Origin: Acidovorax sp. 107
Lineage (GTDB): Bacteria > Pseudomonadota > Gammaproteobacteria > Burkholderiales > Burkholderiaceae_C
NCBI RefSeq assembly: GCF_003058055.1
Contig: NZ_QBTZ01000001.1
Coordinates: 2,296,501-2,360,500, forward strand
Direction: 5' to 3'
Length of the DNA stretch: 64,000 bases
Each line of letters starts with the position of its first letter. Positions within the stretch are counted from its first letter, which is position 1. The translations under genes were made by a program, and so were the position numbers. Below are positions 35,964 to 48,523 of this stretch, piece by piece. The notes below the pieces were generated by a model. It was not told where the DNA came from. It made no database searches and saw nothing but the letters and a program-made list of their open reading frames with translations.

Positions 35964-36782
35964 TCACTCCGCGCAGGCCATGCCCTGCGCGAGCAACGGC
36001 TGCAGCGCCACCACACCACCCACGATCACCAAGGCTGGCGCCTGGACCGCCTGGCTGGCGGCCACACCGGGCAGCGACGCCAGGGTGCCCGTGAGGCAGC
36101 GCTGCCCGGGCAGCGTTGCGCGTTCCACAATGGCCGCTGGTGTGTCGGCCGGCATCCCATGCGCCATGAGCTGGGCGCAGATCGTCGGCAGGGTGGCGAC
36201 GCCCATGTAGAACACCACGGTCTGGCGTGCACGCGCCAGCAGCGGCCAGTCCAGCGCCGTGTCGTTGTCGCCGCGCAGGTGGCCCGTGGCCAGTACCAGG
36301 GTGCCGGCATGGTCGCGGTGCGTGAGCGGGATGCCCGCACTGGCGCCCGCCCCCTGCGCTGCCGTGATACCGGGCACCACCTCGAACGGGATGCCTGCCT
36401 GCGCCAGGCCCAGCGCTTCCTCTCCACCGCGCCCGAACACGTAGCAGTCGCCCCCCTTCAGGCGCACCAGCGGCCTGCCACTGAGCGCCAGCCGGCACAT
36501 CAGGTCGATGATGGCCTCCTGCGGCAGCGTGTGGCGGGAGGACTCCTTGCCCACGTAGATGCGTTCGGCGGTGGCAGGCACCAGGTCCAGCACCTGCTCA
36601 CCCACCAGGTGGTCGTACAGCACCAGGCTGGCCTCGCGGAGCACGCGCGCAGCCTTGACCGTCAGCAGGTCAGGGTCGCCCGGGCCCGCGCCCACCAGGG
36701 TCACGCGCCCTGTGGGCACCGGGGCACCGGTGGCCGAGCCACGCACCGGCTCCAGCCATTGGGGGTTGTCCATGAAGCTCAT
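35964..36782 (-). CDS. nirE: Uroporphyrinogen-III C-methyltransferase (SUMT)
   Basis: Makes precorrin-2, the first step from uroporphyrinogen III to siroheme and heme d1. 272 residues with VTLVGAGPGDPDLLTVKAARVL, LVLYDHLV, RIYVGKESSRHTLPQ, PLVRLKGGDCYVFGRGGEEA, VVPGITAAQGAGASAGIPLTHRDHA and VVFYMGV. Chosen as NirE because it stands divergent from nirS with a DNR box between, although it could also serve siroheme for cysI. ATG 36782 (MSFMDNPQW). The window carries no separate cysG. Confidence 0.9.
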   Translation of the reverse strand: MSFMDNPQWLEPVRGSATGAPVPTGRVTLVGAGPGDPDLLTVKAARVLREASLVLYDHLVGEQVLDLVPATAERIYVGKESSRHTLPQEAIIDLMCRLALSGRPLVRLKGGDCYVFGRGGEEALGLAQAGIPFEVVPGITAAQGAGASAGIPLTHRDHAGTLVLATGHLRGDNDTALDWPLLARARQTVVFYMGVATLPTICAQLMAHGMPADTPAAIVERATLPGQRCLTGTLASLPGVAASQAVQAPALVIVGGVVALQPLLAQGMACAE

Positions 36783-36842
36783 CGTGTGGCCTTCGGGTTG
36801 TCTGTGGGGTGATGCATTGTTCTGACACACAGGCCCGCGCGT

Positions 36843-36860
36843 CCTTGAACCAGTTCAAGG
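36843..36860. promoter_or_regulatory. FNR/DNR-type box between nirE and nirS
   Basis: CCTTGAACCAGTTCAAGG is a perfect 8+8 palindrome with CA centre and contains TTGA-N6-TCAA (36845-36858), the FNR/DNR half-site spacing. Placed 61 bases from nirE and 127 from nirS start codons; a virtually identical palindrome precedes norC. Confidence 0.85.
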
Positions 36861-36974
36861 ACAGCGCACACCGCCCGCAGGACGATACGCAGGCCCGCAC
36901 CAGACGAAGGACAGCCGTTGGCCGGGCCGCAGAGCGCAGCCGCGCCTTGCCGAAAACCAATCGCTGCTCCATGA

Positions 36975-38714
<1,740 letters not shown>

Positions 38715-38739
38715 CCCGTACGACAGGAGCACACACACC

Positions 38740-39066
38740 ATGAAGAACCACCGCATTGCATGGCCCCTGGCCGTGGCGGCGGCCCTGGCGCTGGCCAGTG
38801 GCGCCGCCAGCGCAGCCGGACCGGAAGAAGCCTTGAACAAGGCGGGCTGCATGGCCTGCCACTCCAAGGACAAGAAGCTTGTCGGCCCTTCGTTCAAGGA
38901 CATCGCGGCCAAGTACAAAGGCAAGGACGTGATCGCCCAGCTGAGCGACAAGGTGCGCAAGGGCGGCTCGGGGGTCTTCGGCCCCATTCCGATGTCACCC
39001 AACGGGCCAGACAAGATCGATGACGCCGACCTCAAGGCCGCGATCGAGTTCATCCTGAAGTCCTGA
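38740..39066 (+). CDS. nirM: Cytochrome c-551 (electron donor to NirS)
   Basis: 108 residues with signal peptide (MKNHRIAWPLAVAAALALASGAASA) and one c-type heme: CMACH (37-41) and the distal Met in GPIPMSPN (about 84). Typical cytochrome c8/c551, the periplasmic electron carrier to cd1 nitrite reductase. 25 bases after nirS with an AGGAG site. Confidence 0.93.
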   Translation: MKNHRIAWPLAVAAALALASGAASAAGPEEALNKAGCMACHSKDKKLVGPSFKDIAAKYKGKDVIAQLSDKVRKGGSGVFGPIPMSPNGPDKIDDADLKAAIEFILKS

Positions 39067-39085
39067 GCCGCTGCGCGAGCCTTCC

Positions 39086-39433
39086 ATGCCTGCCTTCACC
39101 CGCCCCGCCATGCTGCTGATTTGCGCCCTGGCTTGTGCCGGGGCGGCAGCGCAGGTGCCGGGCACGCCAGAGCGCCAGCGCGAGCTGGTGCGCATGGTGC
39201 GGCAGGACTGCGGCTCGTGCCACGGCATGCACCTCACCGGCGGGCTTGGCCCGCCCCTTACCCCTGCGGCCCTGGTGGACAAGCCTGTCGAATCCATGGC
39301 CGCGACCATTTTTCACGGCCGCCCCGGCACCCCCATGCCGCCGTGGCGCGCCTTTGTTACCGAGGCAGAAGCGCTGTGGATCGCCGGGCAACTGCTCGGC
39401 GGCTTCCCCCAGTCGCCGCCATCCAAGCCATGA
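39086..39433 (+). CDS. nirC: c-type cytochrome NirC
   Basis: 115 residues, signal peptide followed by one heme motif (CGSCHG, 42-47) and the PPW-type loop near TPMPPW with Met ligand. Matches the small periplasmic NirC of nir operons, proposed to act in heme d1 maturation or as an electron donor. Stop overlaps the nirF ATG by four bases. Confidence 0.87.
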   Translation: MPAFTRPAMLLICALACAGAAAQVPGTPERQRELVRMVRQDCGSCHGMHLTGGLGPPLTPAALVDKPVESMAATIFHGRPGTPMPPWRAFVTEAEALWIAGQLLGGFPQSPPSKP

Positions 39434-40710
39434 AGAACGCCCTCCACGCTCCCCATTTCGCGCGGTCGCAGCCCTCCGACACGGCAGGCTTTTCATCCTG
39501 GGGGGGCCTGGCGATGCAGCGGCGCTCGCTGCTGGGTGGCCTTGCCGCCCTGCCCCTGTTAGCAGTCAGTGGCTGCGCAACCCCCCTGGCCCCTGCCCTG
39601 CCGCTGATGGGCACGGGCGATCTCGGGGTCGTCATCGAGCGCGCCACAGGCGCCGTCCTCATCGTCAACACCAGCCAGCGTGCCGTGCTCACCCGCGTGA
39701 CCGGGCTGGGCGACCTGTCGCACGCCTCGGTGGTGTTCTCGCGCGATGGCCGCAACGCCTATGTGTTCGGCCGCGATGGCGCGCTCACGCGCATCGACCT
39801 GCTCACCCAGCGCGTCACCGCCCGCGAGCAGCAGGCGGGCAACTCCATCGGCGGCGCCATCAGCGCCGACGGCACGCTGGTGGCCGCACAGAACTACACG
39901 CCCGGCGGCGTCAAGGTGTTTGACGCCGAACGGCTCACACTGCTGGCCGATATCCCCGCCCTCACTGCCGACGGCCAGCGTTCGCGCGTGGTGGGCCTGG
40001 CCGACCTGCCAGGGCGGCGCTTCATCTACAGCCTGTTCGATGCCAACGCCATCTGCATCGCGGACTGCACCCAGCCCACACAGCCGCGCGTGACCCGCAT
40101 CGACGGCATCGGCCGCCAGCCCTATGACGCGCTGGTCACCCCCGATGGCCGGCACTACATCGCCGGCCTGTTTGGCGAAGACGGCCTGGCCCTGGTGGAC
40201 ACCTGGGCCGACGCGCCCGTGGCACGCCGCATCCTCGCCGGCTACGGCCGGGGGCAGGAGCCCCTGCCGGTGTTCAAGATGCCCCACCTGCGCGGCTGGG
40301 CCGTGGCCGGGCGCCACGCCTACCTGCCCGCCATCGGCCGCCACGAGGTGCTGGTGGTGGACACCACCACCTGGGCCGAGGTGGGCCGCATCCCCGTGGC
40401 GGGCCAGCCTGTGTTTGTGATGGCGCGACCCGACGGACGCCAGGTGTGGGTGAACTTCGCCGTGCCCGACTACCACCGCGTGCAGGTCATCGACACCGTG
40501 GCCCAGCGCGTGGCCGCCACGCTGCAGCCCGGCAAGGCCGTGATGCACATGGAATTCACGCCGCGCGGTGAATCTGTGTGGATCAGCTGCCGCGACGATG
40601 ACAAGGTGCAGGTGCTGGACACCACCACGCTGGCCACGCAGGCATCGCTGGTCGCGCAGGCGCCCAGCGGTATCTTCTTCACGGCACGCGCCCAGCGCAT
40701 GGGTTTCTAG
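39430..40710 (+). CDS. nirF: Heme d1 biosynthesis protein NirF (lipoprotein)
   Basis: 426 residues resembling the d1 propeller of NirS but lacking the c-type heme domain. A lipoprotein signal QRRSLLGGLAALPLLAVSGC is present at about residues 30-49, so the mature protein is probably anchored to a membrane on the periplasmic side, as known for Pseudomonas NirF. Repeated blade motifs such as GDLSHASVVFSRDGRNAYVFGRDGALTRIDL are visible. ATG 39430 is coupled to nirC, but ATG 39514 would give a shorter signal peptide and is a realistic alternative. It acts late in d1 synthesis. Confidence 0.9.
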   Translation: MKNALHAPHFARSQPSDTAGFSSWGGLAMQRRSLLGGLAALPLLAVSGCATPLAPALPLMGTGDLGVVIERATGAVLIVNTSQRAVLTRVTGLGDLSHASVVFSRDGRNAYVFGRDGALTRIDLLTQRVTAREQQAGNSIGGAISADGTLVAAQNYTPGGVKVFDAERLTLLADIPALTADGQRSRVVGLADLPGRRFIYSLFDANAICIADCTQPTQPRVTRIDGIGRQPYDALVTPDGRHYIAGLFGEDGLALVDTWADAPVARRILAGYGRGQEPLPVFKMPHLRGWAVAGRHAYLPAIGRHEVLVVDTTTWAEVGRIPVAGQPVFVMARPDGRQVWVNFAVPDYHRVQVIDTVAQRVAATLQPGKAVMHMEFTPRGESVWISCRDDDKVQVLDTTTLATQASLVAQAPSGIFFTARAQRMGF

Positions 40711-40711
40711 C

Positions 40712-41701
40712 ATGTGCGCGCACACCAGCGACCTGCCGTTGCTCAACGCGTGGCAACGCGATTTCCCGCTCTGCCCGGCACCCTTCGATGTGCTGGGGCG
40801 CGCCCTGGGCCGCCCCGCCAACGCGGTCATTGCGCATTGCCAGCGCCTGAAGGACGCGGGGGTTCTGGGCCGCATCGGAGCCGTTTTCGCGCCAGGTGCA
40901 GGCGGCGCGGGCCTGCTTGCTGCCATGGCCGTTCCCCCTGCGCGGCTGGACGAGGTGGCCGCCCTGGTGTCCAGCCACCCGGGCGTCAGCCACAACTACG
41001 AGCGCGAAAACCCGCTCAACCTGTGGTTTGTCGCCACTGCCACAGACGCACTCGCCCTGGACCAGATGCTCTGCTGCATTGAGCAGGACACGGGGCTTGA
41101 CGTGCTGCGGCTGCCCATGGTGCGGCCTTACCGCATCGACCTGGGCTTCGACCTCAACGCCACCACCGCCGCTGCCGGGGGCACCACGCACACGGCCTCC
41201 ATACCCATCCCCGCCCACGAATCAGGACTGGCGGCATTGGCCGAGCAGGGCCTGCCGTTCATCGCTCGGCCCTACGACGCCTGGGCAGAACATTTGGGAT
41301 GGAGCCCCGCCACCGTGCTGGAGACCCTGCACCGCTGGCTGGAGCAAGGCACCCTGAGCCGTTTCGGCATGGTGGTACGCCACCATGAGGTGGGCTACAC
41401 CGCCAACGCCATGACCGTATTCGATGTAGCGCAGGACCAGGTGGACGCCTGCGGCAAGCTGCTGGCACAGCAGCCCGGCATCACCCTGGCCTACCAGCGC
41501 GCGCGCTCGCAGCACTGGCCCTACAACCTGTATTGCATGGTGCACGGGCAGGAGCGCGCCGAGGTGCTGGCGCTGATACAGCAGGCAGCGCAGCAGGCCG
41601 GCATTGCACACCTGCGCCGCGAAACCCTGTTCTCCTTGCGGAGGTTCACCCAGCGCAGCCCGCGTCGGTTTGCCGCCCTCCAGGAGGCCCTCCATGCTTA
41701 G
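40712..41701 (+). CDS. nirDL: Siroheme decarboxylase, fused NirD-NirL
   Basis: 329 residues carrying two tandem AsnC/Lrp-like modules (about 1-150 and 165-329). The first has FPLCPAPFDVLGRALG, SHNYERENPLNLWFVATA; the second has LPFIARPYDAWAEHLGW, GMVVRHHEVGYTANAM and QHWPYNLYCMVHG. Together with NirG and NirH it removes two carboxyl groups from siroheme to give didecarboxysiroheme in heme d1 synthesis. The two genes are separate (nirD and nirL) in Pseudomonas aeruginosa and here form a single chain. ATG 40712; overlaps nirG by eight bases. Confidence 0.9.
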   Translation: MCAHTSDLPLLNAWQRDFPLCPAPFDVLGRALGRPANAVIAHCQRLKDAGVLGRIGAVFAPGAGGAGLLAAMAVPPARLDEVAALVSSHPGVSHNYERENPLNLWFVATATDALALDQMLCCIEQDTGLDVLRLPMVRPYRIDLGFDLNATTAAAGGTTHTASIPIPAHESGLAALAEQGLPFIARPYDAWAEHLGWSPATVLETLHRWLEQGTLSRFGMVVRHHEVGYTANAMTVFDVAQDQVDACGKLLAQQPGITLAYQRARSQHWPYNLYCMVHGQERAEVLALIQQAAQQAGIAHLRRETLFSLRRFTQRSPRRFAALQEALHA

Positions 41702-42173
41702 GCCAGACCAGCTGCTCCTTGTGGACTACCTGCACGGCGGCTTTCCCGTGGTGGACCGCCCCTTCGCGGCCGTGGGCGCGGCCCTGGGCTGGAGCGAAGA
41801 CCATGTCATCGAATGCCTGCGCCAGTTGCTGGCCAGCGGCGTGCTCACGCGCTTTGGCCCGCTGTTCCAGATCGAGCGCGCCGGCGGGCAGTTCATGCTG
41901 GCGGCGCTGGCCGTGCCCGAGGAACGCTTTGACGAAGTCACGGCGCTGGTGAACGCCCTGCCCGAGGTGGCCCACAACTACCGGCGTGACCACCCATCGC
42001 TCAACATGTGGTTCGTGCTGGCCGGAGAGTCTGCAGCCGCCGTGGCCGACGCGGCCCGCCGCATCGAGCAGGCAACCGGCCTGCCGGTGTTCCAGTTCCC
42101 CAAGGAGCACGAATACCGCGTCGAGCTGCGCCTGCCCCTCATTCCCCCGGAAGGAGCCCGCCATGGCGCTTGA
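41694..42173 (+). CDS. nirG: Siroheme decarboxylase subunit NirG
   Basis: 159-residue AsnC-like protein: LDYLHGGFPVVDRPFAAVGAALGW-type start, RFGPLFQIERAGGQFMLAALAVPEERFDEVTALVNALPEVAHNYRRDHPSLNMWFVLAG. Similar in build to the NirD half of the preceding fusion, hence NirG. Works with NirDL and NirH. ATG 41694 sits in the last codons of nirDL; the stop overlaps nirH by eleven bases. Confidence 0.88.
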   Translation: MLRPDQLLLVDYLHGGFPVVDRPFAAVGAALGWSEDHVIECLRQLLASGVLTRFGPLFQIERAGGQFMLAALAVPEERFDEVTALVNALPEVAHNYRRDHPSLNMWFVLAGESAAAVADAARRIEQATGLPVFQFPKEHEYRVELRLPLIPPEGARHGA

Positions 42174-42660
42174 TGCCTTCGACCGCGCCCTGATCGCCGC
42201 CGTGCAGGGTGGCTTGCCGCTGGTGGCCCGCCCCTACGAGGCGGTGGGGGCCATGCTGGGCGTGAGCGGCGAACAGGTGCGCGAGCGCCTTGCGTCCATG
42301 CTGGACGAAGGCCTGGTGCGCCGCATTGGCGCCGTGCCCAACCACTACCGCCTGGGCTTCACCGCCAATGGCATGAGCGTGTGGGATGTGGACGACCACC
42401 AGGTGGATGCGCTGGCCGCCCAGATCGCCCAGCTCAATGGCGTGAGCCACTGCTACCGCCGCACCCGCCATCTGCCCGACTGGCCCTACAACCTGTTCGC
42501 CATGCTCCATGGCCGCACACGCGACGAGGTCGAGCGGCAGGCCGATGTGGTGGCTGCGCTGCTGGGCCCTGCCTGCCGGGCACGCGACATCCTCTATTCC
42601 ACGGCCATCCTCAAGAAGACAGGACTGCGCCTGAAAGGTACCCACGATGTTCAGGATTAG
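42163..42660 (+). CDS. nirH: Siroheme decarboxylase subunit NirH
   Basis: 165 residues of the same family, similar to the NirL half: LPLVARPYEAVGAMLGVSGEQVRERLASML, RRIGAVPNHYRLGFTANGMSVWDV, SHCYRRTRHLPDWPYNLFAMLHG. AGGAG lies ten bases before ATG 42163. Coupled at both ends to nirG and nirJ (14-base overlap with nirJ). Confidence 0.9.
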   Translation: MALDAFDRALIAAVQGGLPLVARPYEAVGAMLGVSGEQVRERLASMLDEGLVRRIGAVPNHYRLGFTANGMSVWDVDDHQVDALAAQIAQLNGVSHCYRRTRHLPDWPYNLFAMLHGRTRDEVERQADVVAALLGPACRARDILYSTAILKKTGLRLKGTHDVQD

Positions 42661-43885
42661 CCAATACATGCGCGAGCTGGCCGCCGCCGAGGCGACCGGC
42701 ACCTATCCCGAAATACGCGAACGCAAGGCCACCGGCCCCAAGGGCCCGGTGGTGATCTGGAACCTGATCCGCCGTTGCAACCTCACCTGCAAGCACTGCT
42801 ACGCGCTGTCAGCCGACCACGACTACGCGGGCGAACTCTCGCGCGACGAGGTGTTCGGCGTGATGGACGACCTGCGCGCCTATGGTGTGCCGGTGCTCAT
42901 CCTCTCGGGTGGCGAACCGCTGATGCGCCCGGACTTGTTCGACATTGCCGCCCGCGCGCGGGACCTGGGCTTCTACACCGGCCTGTCCACTAACGGCACA
43001 TTGATCGACGCGCCCATGGCCGACCGCATAGCCGCCATGGGCTTTGACTATGTGGGCATCAGCCTGGATGGGCTGCGCGACACCCACGACCGCTTCCGGC
43101 GCATGCAGGGCGCATTCGACCTGAGCCTGAACGCGCTGAAGCTGCTGCGCGAACGGGGTGTGAAGGTGGGCATGCGCTTCACCATGACCGCGATGAACGC
43201 ACACGACCTGCCCGCGCTGCTGGCGTTGATGCGTGCAGAGCAGATCGACAAGTTCTACTTCTCGCACCTGAACTACGCCGGGCGCGGCAACATCCACCGG
43301 GGCAAGGACGCGCAGTTCCAGGCCACGCGCGATGCGCTCACGCAGCTGTTCGACCGGGCCTGGCAGGCGGCGCAAACGGGCCTGGCCGAGGAATACGTGA
43401 CCGGCAACAACGACGCTGACGGCCCCTTCCTGCTGCAGTGGGTGCAGGCTCGGTTGCCGCGCTGGGCGCCGCAGCTGGAGCAGCGCCTGGCCGCCTGGGG
43501 CGGCAACGCTAGCGGCCTGAACGTGGCCAACATCGACAACCTGGGCCATGTGCACCCCGACACCATGTGGTGGCACCACACGCTGGGCGACGTGCGCGAG
43601 CGCCCGTTCTCCGCCATCTGGAGCGACACCTCCGACCCGCTGATGGCCGGCCTCAAGCAGCAGCCGCGCCCCGTGCAGGGCCGCTGTGCGCAGTGCCGCT
43701 ACCTCGCGCTGTGTGGCGGCAACACGCGCGTGCGCGCCCAGCAGCTCACCGGCAACGCCTGGGCCGAAGACCCCGGCTGCTACCTCGAAGACAGCGAAAT
43801 CGGTCTGCAACAGCCCCAGGGCACCGCAGCCCATGGCCAGCGCCAGCGCGTCACCATCCCCATCCGGGAGCAGCTCCATGCGTGA
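42647..43885 (+). CDS. nirJ: Heme d1 biosynthesis radical SAM protein NirJ
   Basis: 412 residues. The radical-SAM motif CNLTCKHC (Cys 44, 48, 51) is in IRRCNLTCKHCYALSADH, followed by ILSGGEPLMRPDLFDI, and a C-terminal SPASM-type cluster region (QGRCAQCRYLALCGGNTRVRA, DPGC). NirJ introduces the oxo groups into the porphyrin during heme d1 formation. ATG 42647 overlaps nirH, the stop overlaps nirN. Confidence 0.95.
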   Translation: MFRISQYMRELAAAEATGTYPEIRERKATGPKGPVVIWNLIRRCNLTCKHCYALSADHDYAGELSRDEVFGVMDDLRAYGVPVLILSGGEPLMRPDLFDIAARARDLGFYTGLSTNGTLIDAPMADRIAAMGFDYVGISLDGLRDTHDRFRRMQGAFDLSLNALKLLRERGVKVGMRFTMTAMNAHDLPALLALMRAEQIDKFYFSHLNYAGRGNIHRGKDAQFQATRDALTQLFDRAWQAAQTGLAEEYVTGNNDADGPFLLQWVQARLPRWAPQLEQRLAAWGGNASGLNVANIDNLGHVHPDTMWWHHTLGDVRERPFSAIWSDTSDPLMAGLKQQPRPVQGRCAQCRYLALCGGNTRVRAQQLTGNAWAEDPGCYLEDSEIGLQQPQGTAAHGQRQRVTIPIREQLHA

Positions 43886-45512
43886 GACCCCCACTCCCCG
43901 CTGGCGTGCGCACTTGGCCGATGCGGCCCGTGCAGCCCTCGTGGCCGGTCTGTGCTGGATGGGCTATGACCTCGCCACGGCCCAGGACATCCCGGCCGCA
44001 ACCCTCTATGGCACCCATTGCGCCAGTTGCCACGGCGCGCAACGCACCGGCGGCATGGGCCCCGCCCTGCTGCCCGAAAGCCTCAGCCGCCTGCCCGCGG
44101 CCGACGCGCTGCAGGTCATTACCCAAGGCCGCACAGCCACACAAATGCCCGCCTTTGGTAGCACGCTGTCGGCCGCCGAGGTCCGGGCCCTGGCGGCCTT
44201 CATCCGCACACCGGTGGTGCCAGCGCCGCGCTGGGCGGAGAGCGACATCCGTGCCTCGCGTGAATTCCACCCCGCCCCGGCCAACGAACCCGCCGCGCCA
44301 CTGTGGCAGGCGGACCCCATGAACCTGTTTGTGGTGGTGGAAGGCGGCGACCACCATGTGAGCCTGGTCGACGGCGACCGCTTCGAGGTCATCACCCGCT
44401 TCGCCAGCCGCTATGCGCTGCACGGCGGGCCCAAGTTTTCGCCCGATGGGCGGTATGTGTACTTCGGCTCGCGCGATGGCTGGATCACCAAATACGACCT
44501 GTGGCGCCTTGCCGTGGTGGCCGAGGTGCGCGCGGGGCTGAACATGCGCAACGTGGCTGTGAGTGCCGACGGCCGCTGGGTCATGGCCGCCAACTACCTG
44601 CCGCACACGCTGGCCCTGTTCGACAGCGACCTGCAACTGGTGCGCACCTACAACGCAGGCACGCTCGACGGCAAGGCCAGCTCGCGCGTGTCGGCGGTGT
44701 ACGACGCCGCGCCGCGCCACAGCTTCGTGGTGGCACTGAAGGACATCCCCGAAATCTGGGAGATCTCCTACGACCCCCAGGCCGCGCCCATCCACGACGG
44801 CCTGGTGCATGACTACAAGATGGGCGAGGCGATTGCCACGCCCGGCTACCTGGGTGTGCGGCGCACGCCGCTCGACGAGCCGCTGGACGACTTCTTCTTC
44901 GACCAGAGCTACCGCAACGTGCTGGGTGCGACGCGACCCAAGGACGCTGCGGCCACCGGCGCTGGCACCGGCAACGGCGCGGCCACTGCCCAGGTGGTGA
45001 ATCTGGACGTGCGCCGCAAGATCGCCGACCTGCCGATTGCGGGCATGCCGCACCTGGGCTCGGGTATCACATTCGCGTGGAACGGGACCACGGTGCTGGC
45101 CTCCCCCAACCTCCAGGGCGGCGCCATCGATGTGATCGACATGCGCACGTGGAAGCCGGTGGCCACCATCCCCACCCCTGGCCCTGGCTTCTTCATGCGC
45201 AGCCACGAGAAGACGCGTTACGCCTGGACCGATTCGATGATGAGCCGTTCCGCCAAGGACACCATGACCCTCATCGACAAGGCCACGCTGCAACCCGTGG
45301 CCACCGTGCGCGAGCCGGGCAAGACCCTGGCGCACATCGAGTTCACCAAGGACGGCAAGTACGCCCTGGCCAGCGTGTGGGAGATGGACGGCGCGCTCAT
45401 CGTGTATGACGCCACGACCTTGAAAGAGGTTAAGCGCCTGCCTATGAGCAAGCCCGTGGGCAAATACAACGTGTGGAACAAGATTACGCGCTCGGAAGGC
45501 ACCTCGCATTGA
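43878..45512 (+). CDS. nirN: NirN, dihydro-heme d1 dehydrogenase (cytochrome c plus d1 domain)
   Basis: 544 residues, periplasmic after an N-terminal signal. A cytochrome c domain with CASCH (48-52) and distal Met near TQMPAFG precedes a d1-type beta propeller (about 145-544; GGPKFSPDGRYVYFGSRDGWITKYDLWRL, RNVAVSADGRWVMAANYLPHTLAL). A homologue of NirS known to bind and oxidise the last d1 precursor before transfer to NirS. The propeller has an alanine/glycine-rich insert (KDAAATGAGTGNGAATAQ) around residue 360. Start ATG 43878. Confidence 0.93.
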   Translation: MRETPTPRWRAHLADAARAALVAGLCWMGYDLATAQDIPAATLYGTHCASCHGAQRTGGMGPALLPESLSRLPAADALQVITQGRTATQMPAFGSTLSAAEVRALAAFIRTPVVPAPRWAESDIRASREFHPAPANEPAAPLWQADPMNLFVVVEGGDHHVSLVDGDRFEVITRFASRYALHGGPKFSPDGRYVYFGSRDGWITKYDLWRLAVVAEVRAGLNMRNVAVSADGRWVMAANYLPHTLALFDSDLQLVRTYNAGTLDGKASSRVSAVYDAAPRHSFVVALKDIPEIWEISYDPQAAPIHDGLVHDYKMGEAIATPGYLGVRRTPLDEPLDDFFFDQSYRNVLGATRPKDAAATGAGTGNGAATAQVVNLDVRRKIADLPIAGMPHLGSGITFAWNGTTVLASPNLQGGAIDVIDMRTWKPVATIPTPGPGFFMRSHEKTRYAWTDSMMSRSAKDTMTLIDKATLQPVATVREPGKTLAHIEFTKDGKYALASVWEMDGALIVYDATTLKEVKRLPMSKPVGKYNVWNKITRSEGTSH

Positions 45513-45517
45513 CCGGC

Positions 45518-46126
45518 ATGGCTGCACCGAGTGATTCCCTGGGAGCCCTCTCCAAACCTGAGCCCGCGCCAGCGCAGCGCCTGCCAGGCGACCTGGTGGT
45601 GTGGCTGCTGGTGCTGGCCGAACTGCTCACGTTCGGCATCCTGTTTGCGTCCTTTGCGGTGACGCGGGTGCGCGAACGCGCGCTGTTTGCCGCCGGGCAG
45701 GCCACACTCGACCTGTCCAGCGGCGCCATCAACACGGTGCTGCTGGTGTCGGCCAGCTGGTGCGTGGCCCGCAGCGTGCATGCCGTGCGGGCCGGCCAGT
45801 CCGGCCCCGGCGCACGCTGGCTGCTGGGTGCACTGACCGGCGGCTGCGGCTTTCTGGTGCTCAAGACGCTGGAGTACGTGCACAAGTGGAATGAAGGCAT
45901 CGACGTGGCCGAAAACAGCTTCTACCTGCTGTACGTGATGCTCACAGGCTTTCACTTTCTGCACGCAGCCGTGGGTTGCATCATCTTTGCAGTGCTGTGG
46001 GGGCCCACACGGCGCGGCGCCTATGGCCCTGGCAATTGCCATGCGCTGGAGACCGGCGCGGTGTTCTGGCACATGGTGGACCTGCTGTGGATGCTGCTTT
46101 TCCCTTTGGTTTACGTGTTGCGGTGA
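45518..46126 (+). CDS. norE: NorE-like cytochrome c oxidase subunit III homologue
   Basis: 202 residues, membrane protein with about five hydrophobic helices (DLVVWLLVLAELLTFGILFASFAV, LLGALTGGCGFLVLKTLEYVHKW, FYLLYVMLTGFHFLHAAVGCIIF, VFWHMVDLLWMLLFPLVYVLR). The heme-copper oxidase subunit III fold without oxidase genes nearby, between nir and nor genes, is the hallmark of NorE, needed for full NO reductase activity. ATG 45518 lies five bases after nirN. Confidence 0.88.
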   Translation: MAAPSDSLGALSKPEPAPAQRLPGDLVVWLLVLAELLTFGILFASFAVTRVRERALFAAGQATLDLSSGAINTVLLVSASWCVARSVHAVRAGQSGPGARWLLGALTGGCGFLVLKTLEYVHKWNEGIDVAENSFYLLYVMLTGFHFLHAAVGCIIFAVLWGPTRRGAYGPGNCHALETGAVFWHMVDLLWMLLFPLVYVLR

Positions 46127-46131
46127 AGACC

Positions 46132-46398
46132 ATGAAACGCCCGGACCGCATCGACTGGATCTGGCTGGCCCTGCTGGCCGCCACGGCCACCACCTGGTGG
46201 CTGGGCGAACACCCGGGTGTCACCCCCGGCACCCCACTGGCCTTTGTGGTGCTGGCTCTGGCCGCAGGCAAGGGCGTGTTCATCGTGCTCGACTACATGG
46301 AGCTGCGCCACGCACCCGCCCTGTGGCGGCGGCTGCTGCTGGGCTGGCTGGTGCTGACCACGCTTATTCTTCTGGTGGCCACGGCCTGGCCGCGCTAG
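46132..46398 (+). CDS. norF: NorF-like small membrane protein (COX subunit IV-like)
   Basis: 88 residues, three hydrophobic segments (IDWIWLALLAATATTWWLG, LAFVVLALAAGKGVFIVLDYMEL and LLLGWLVLTTLILLVATAW). Resembles the prokaryotic cytochrome c oxidase subunit IV family and follows norE by five bases, as NorF does in Paracoccus-type nor clusters. Very short; family identity rests on context and membrane pattern. Confidence 0.82.
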   Translation: MKRPDRIDWIWLALLAATATTWWLGEHPGVTPGTPLAFVVLALAAGKGVFIVLDYMELRHAPALWRRLLLGWLVLTTLILLVATAWPR

Positions 46399-46411
46399 GC
46401 ACAACCATTTT

Positions 46412-46466
46412 GCTATTTATTTGATAGCTTTAAGTGCATATTTAATAAGCACTAGCGTCGCATTTC
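46412..46466 (+). repeat. Dispersed repeat copy between norF and norC
   Basis: GCTATTTATTTGATAGCTTTAAG, then a hairpin AGTGC...GCACT and AGCGTCGCATTT; all blocks of the family in order. It separates norEF from the DNR box of norC. Confidence 0.75.
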
Positions 46467-46510
46467 ATTCAGAAACCTCTTACAGAACGTTTCCCCAGGC
46501 AAAGGCGCTT

Positions 46511-46530
46511 TCCTTGAACCCGTTCAAGGA
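46511..46530. promoter_or_regulatory. FNR/DNR-type box upstream of norC
   Basis: TCCTTGAACCCGTTCAAGGA is a perfect 9+9 palindrome with CC centre and contains TTGA-N6-TCAA (46514-46527). Centre 66 bases before the norC start. Same palindrome as before nirS apart from the two central bases. Confidence 0.87.
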
Positions 46531-46586
46531 AAAAAGCCGACCATTTTGGGAGGATAAGGCCCTCAAGTTCGAAGGAGGGCTTACGA

Positions 46587-48489
<1,903 letters not shown>

Positions 48490-48523
48490 CCCCACACCAG
48501 CGGCAAACAAGGCAAAGGCTCCC

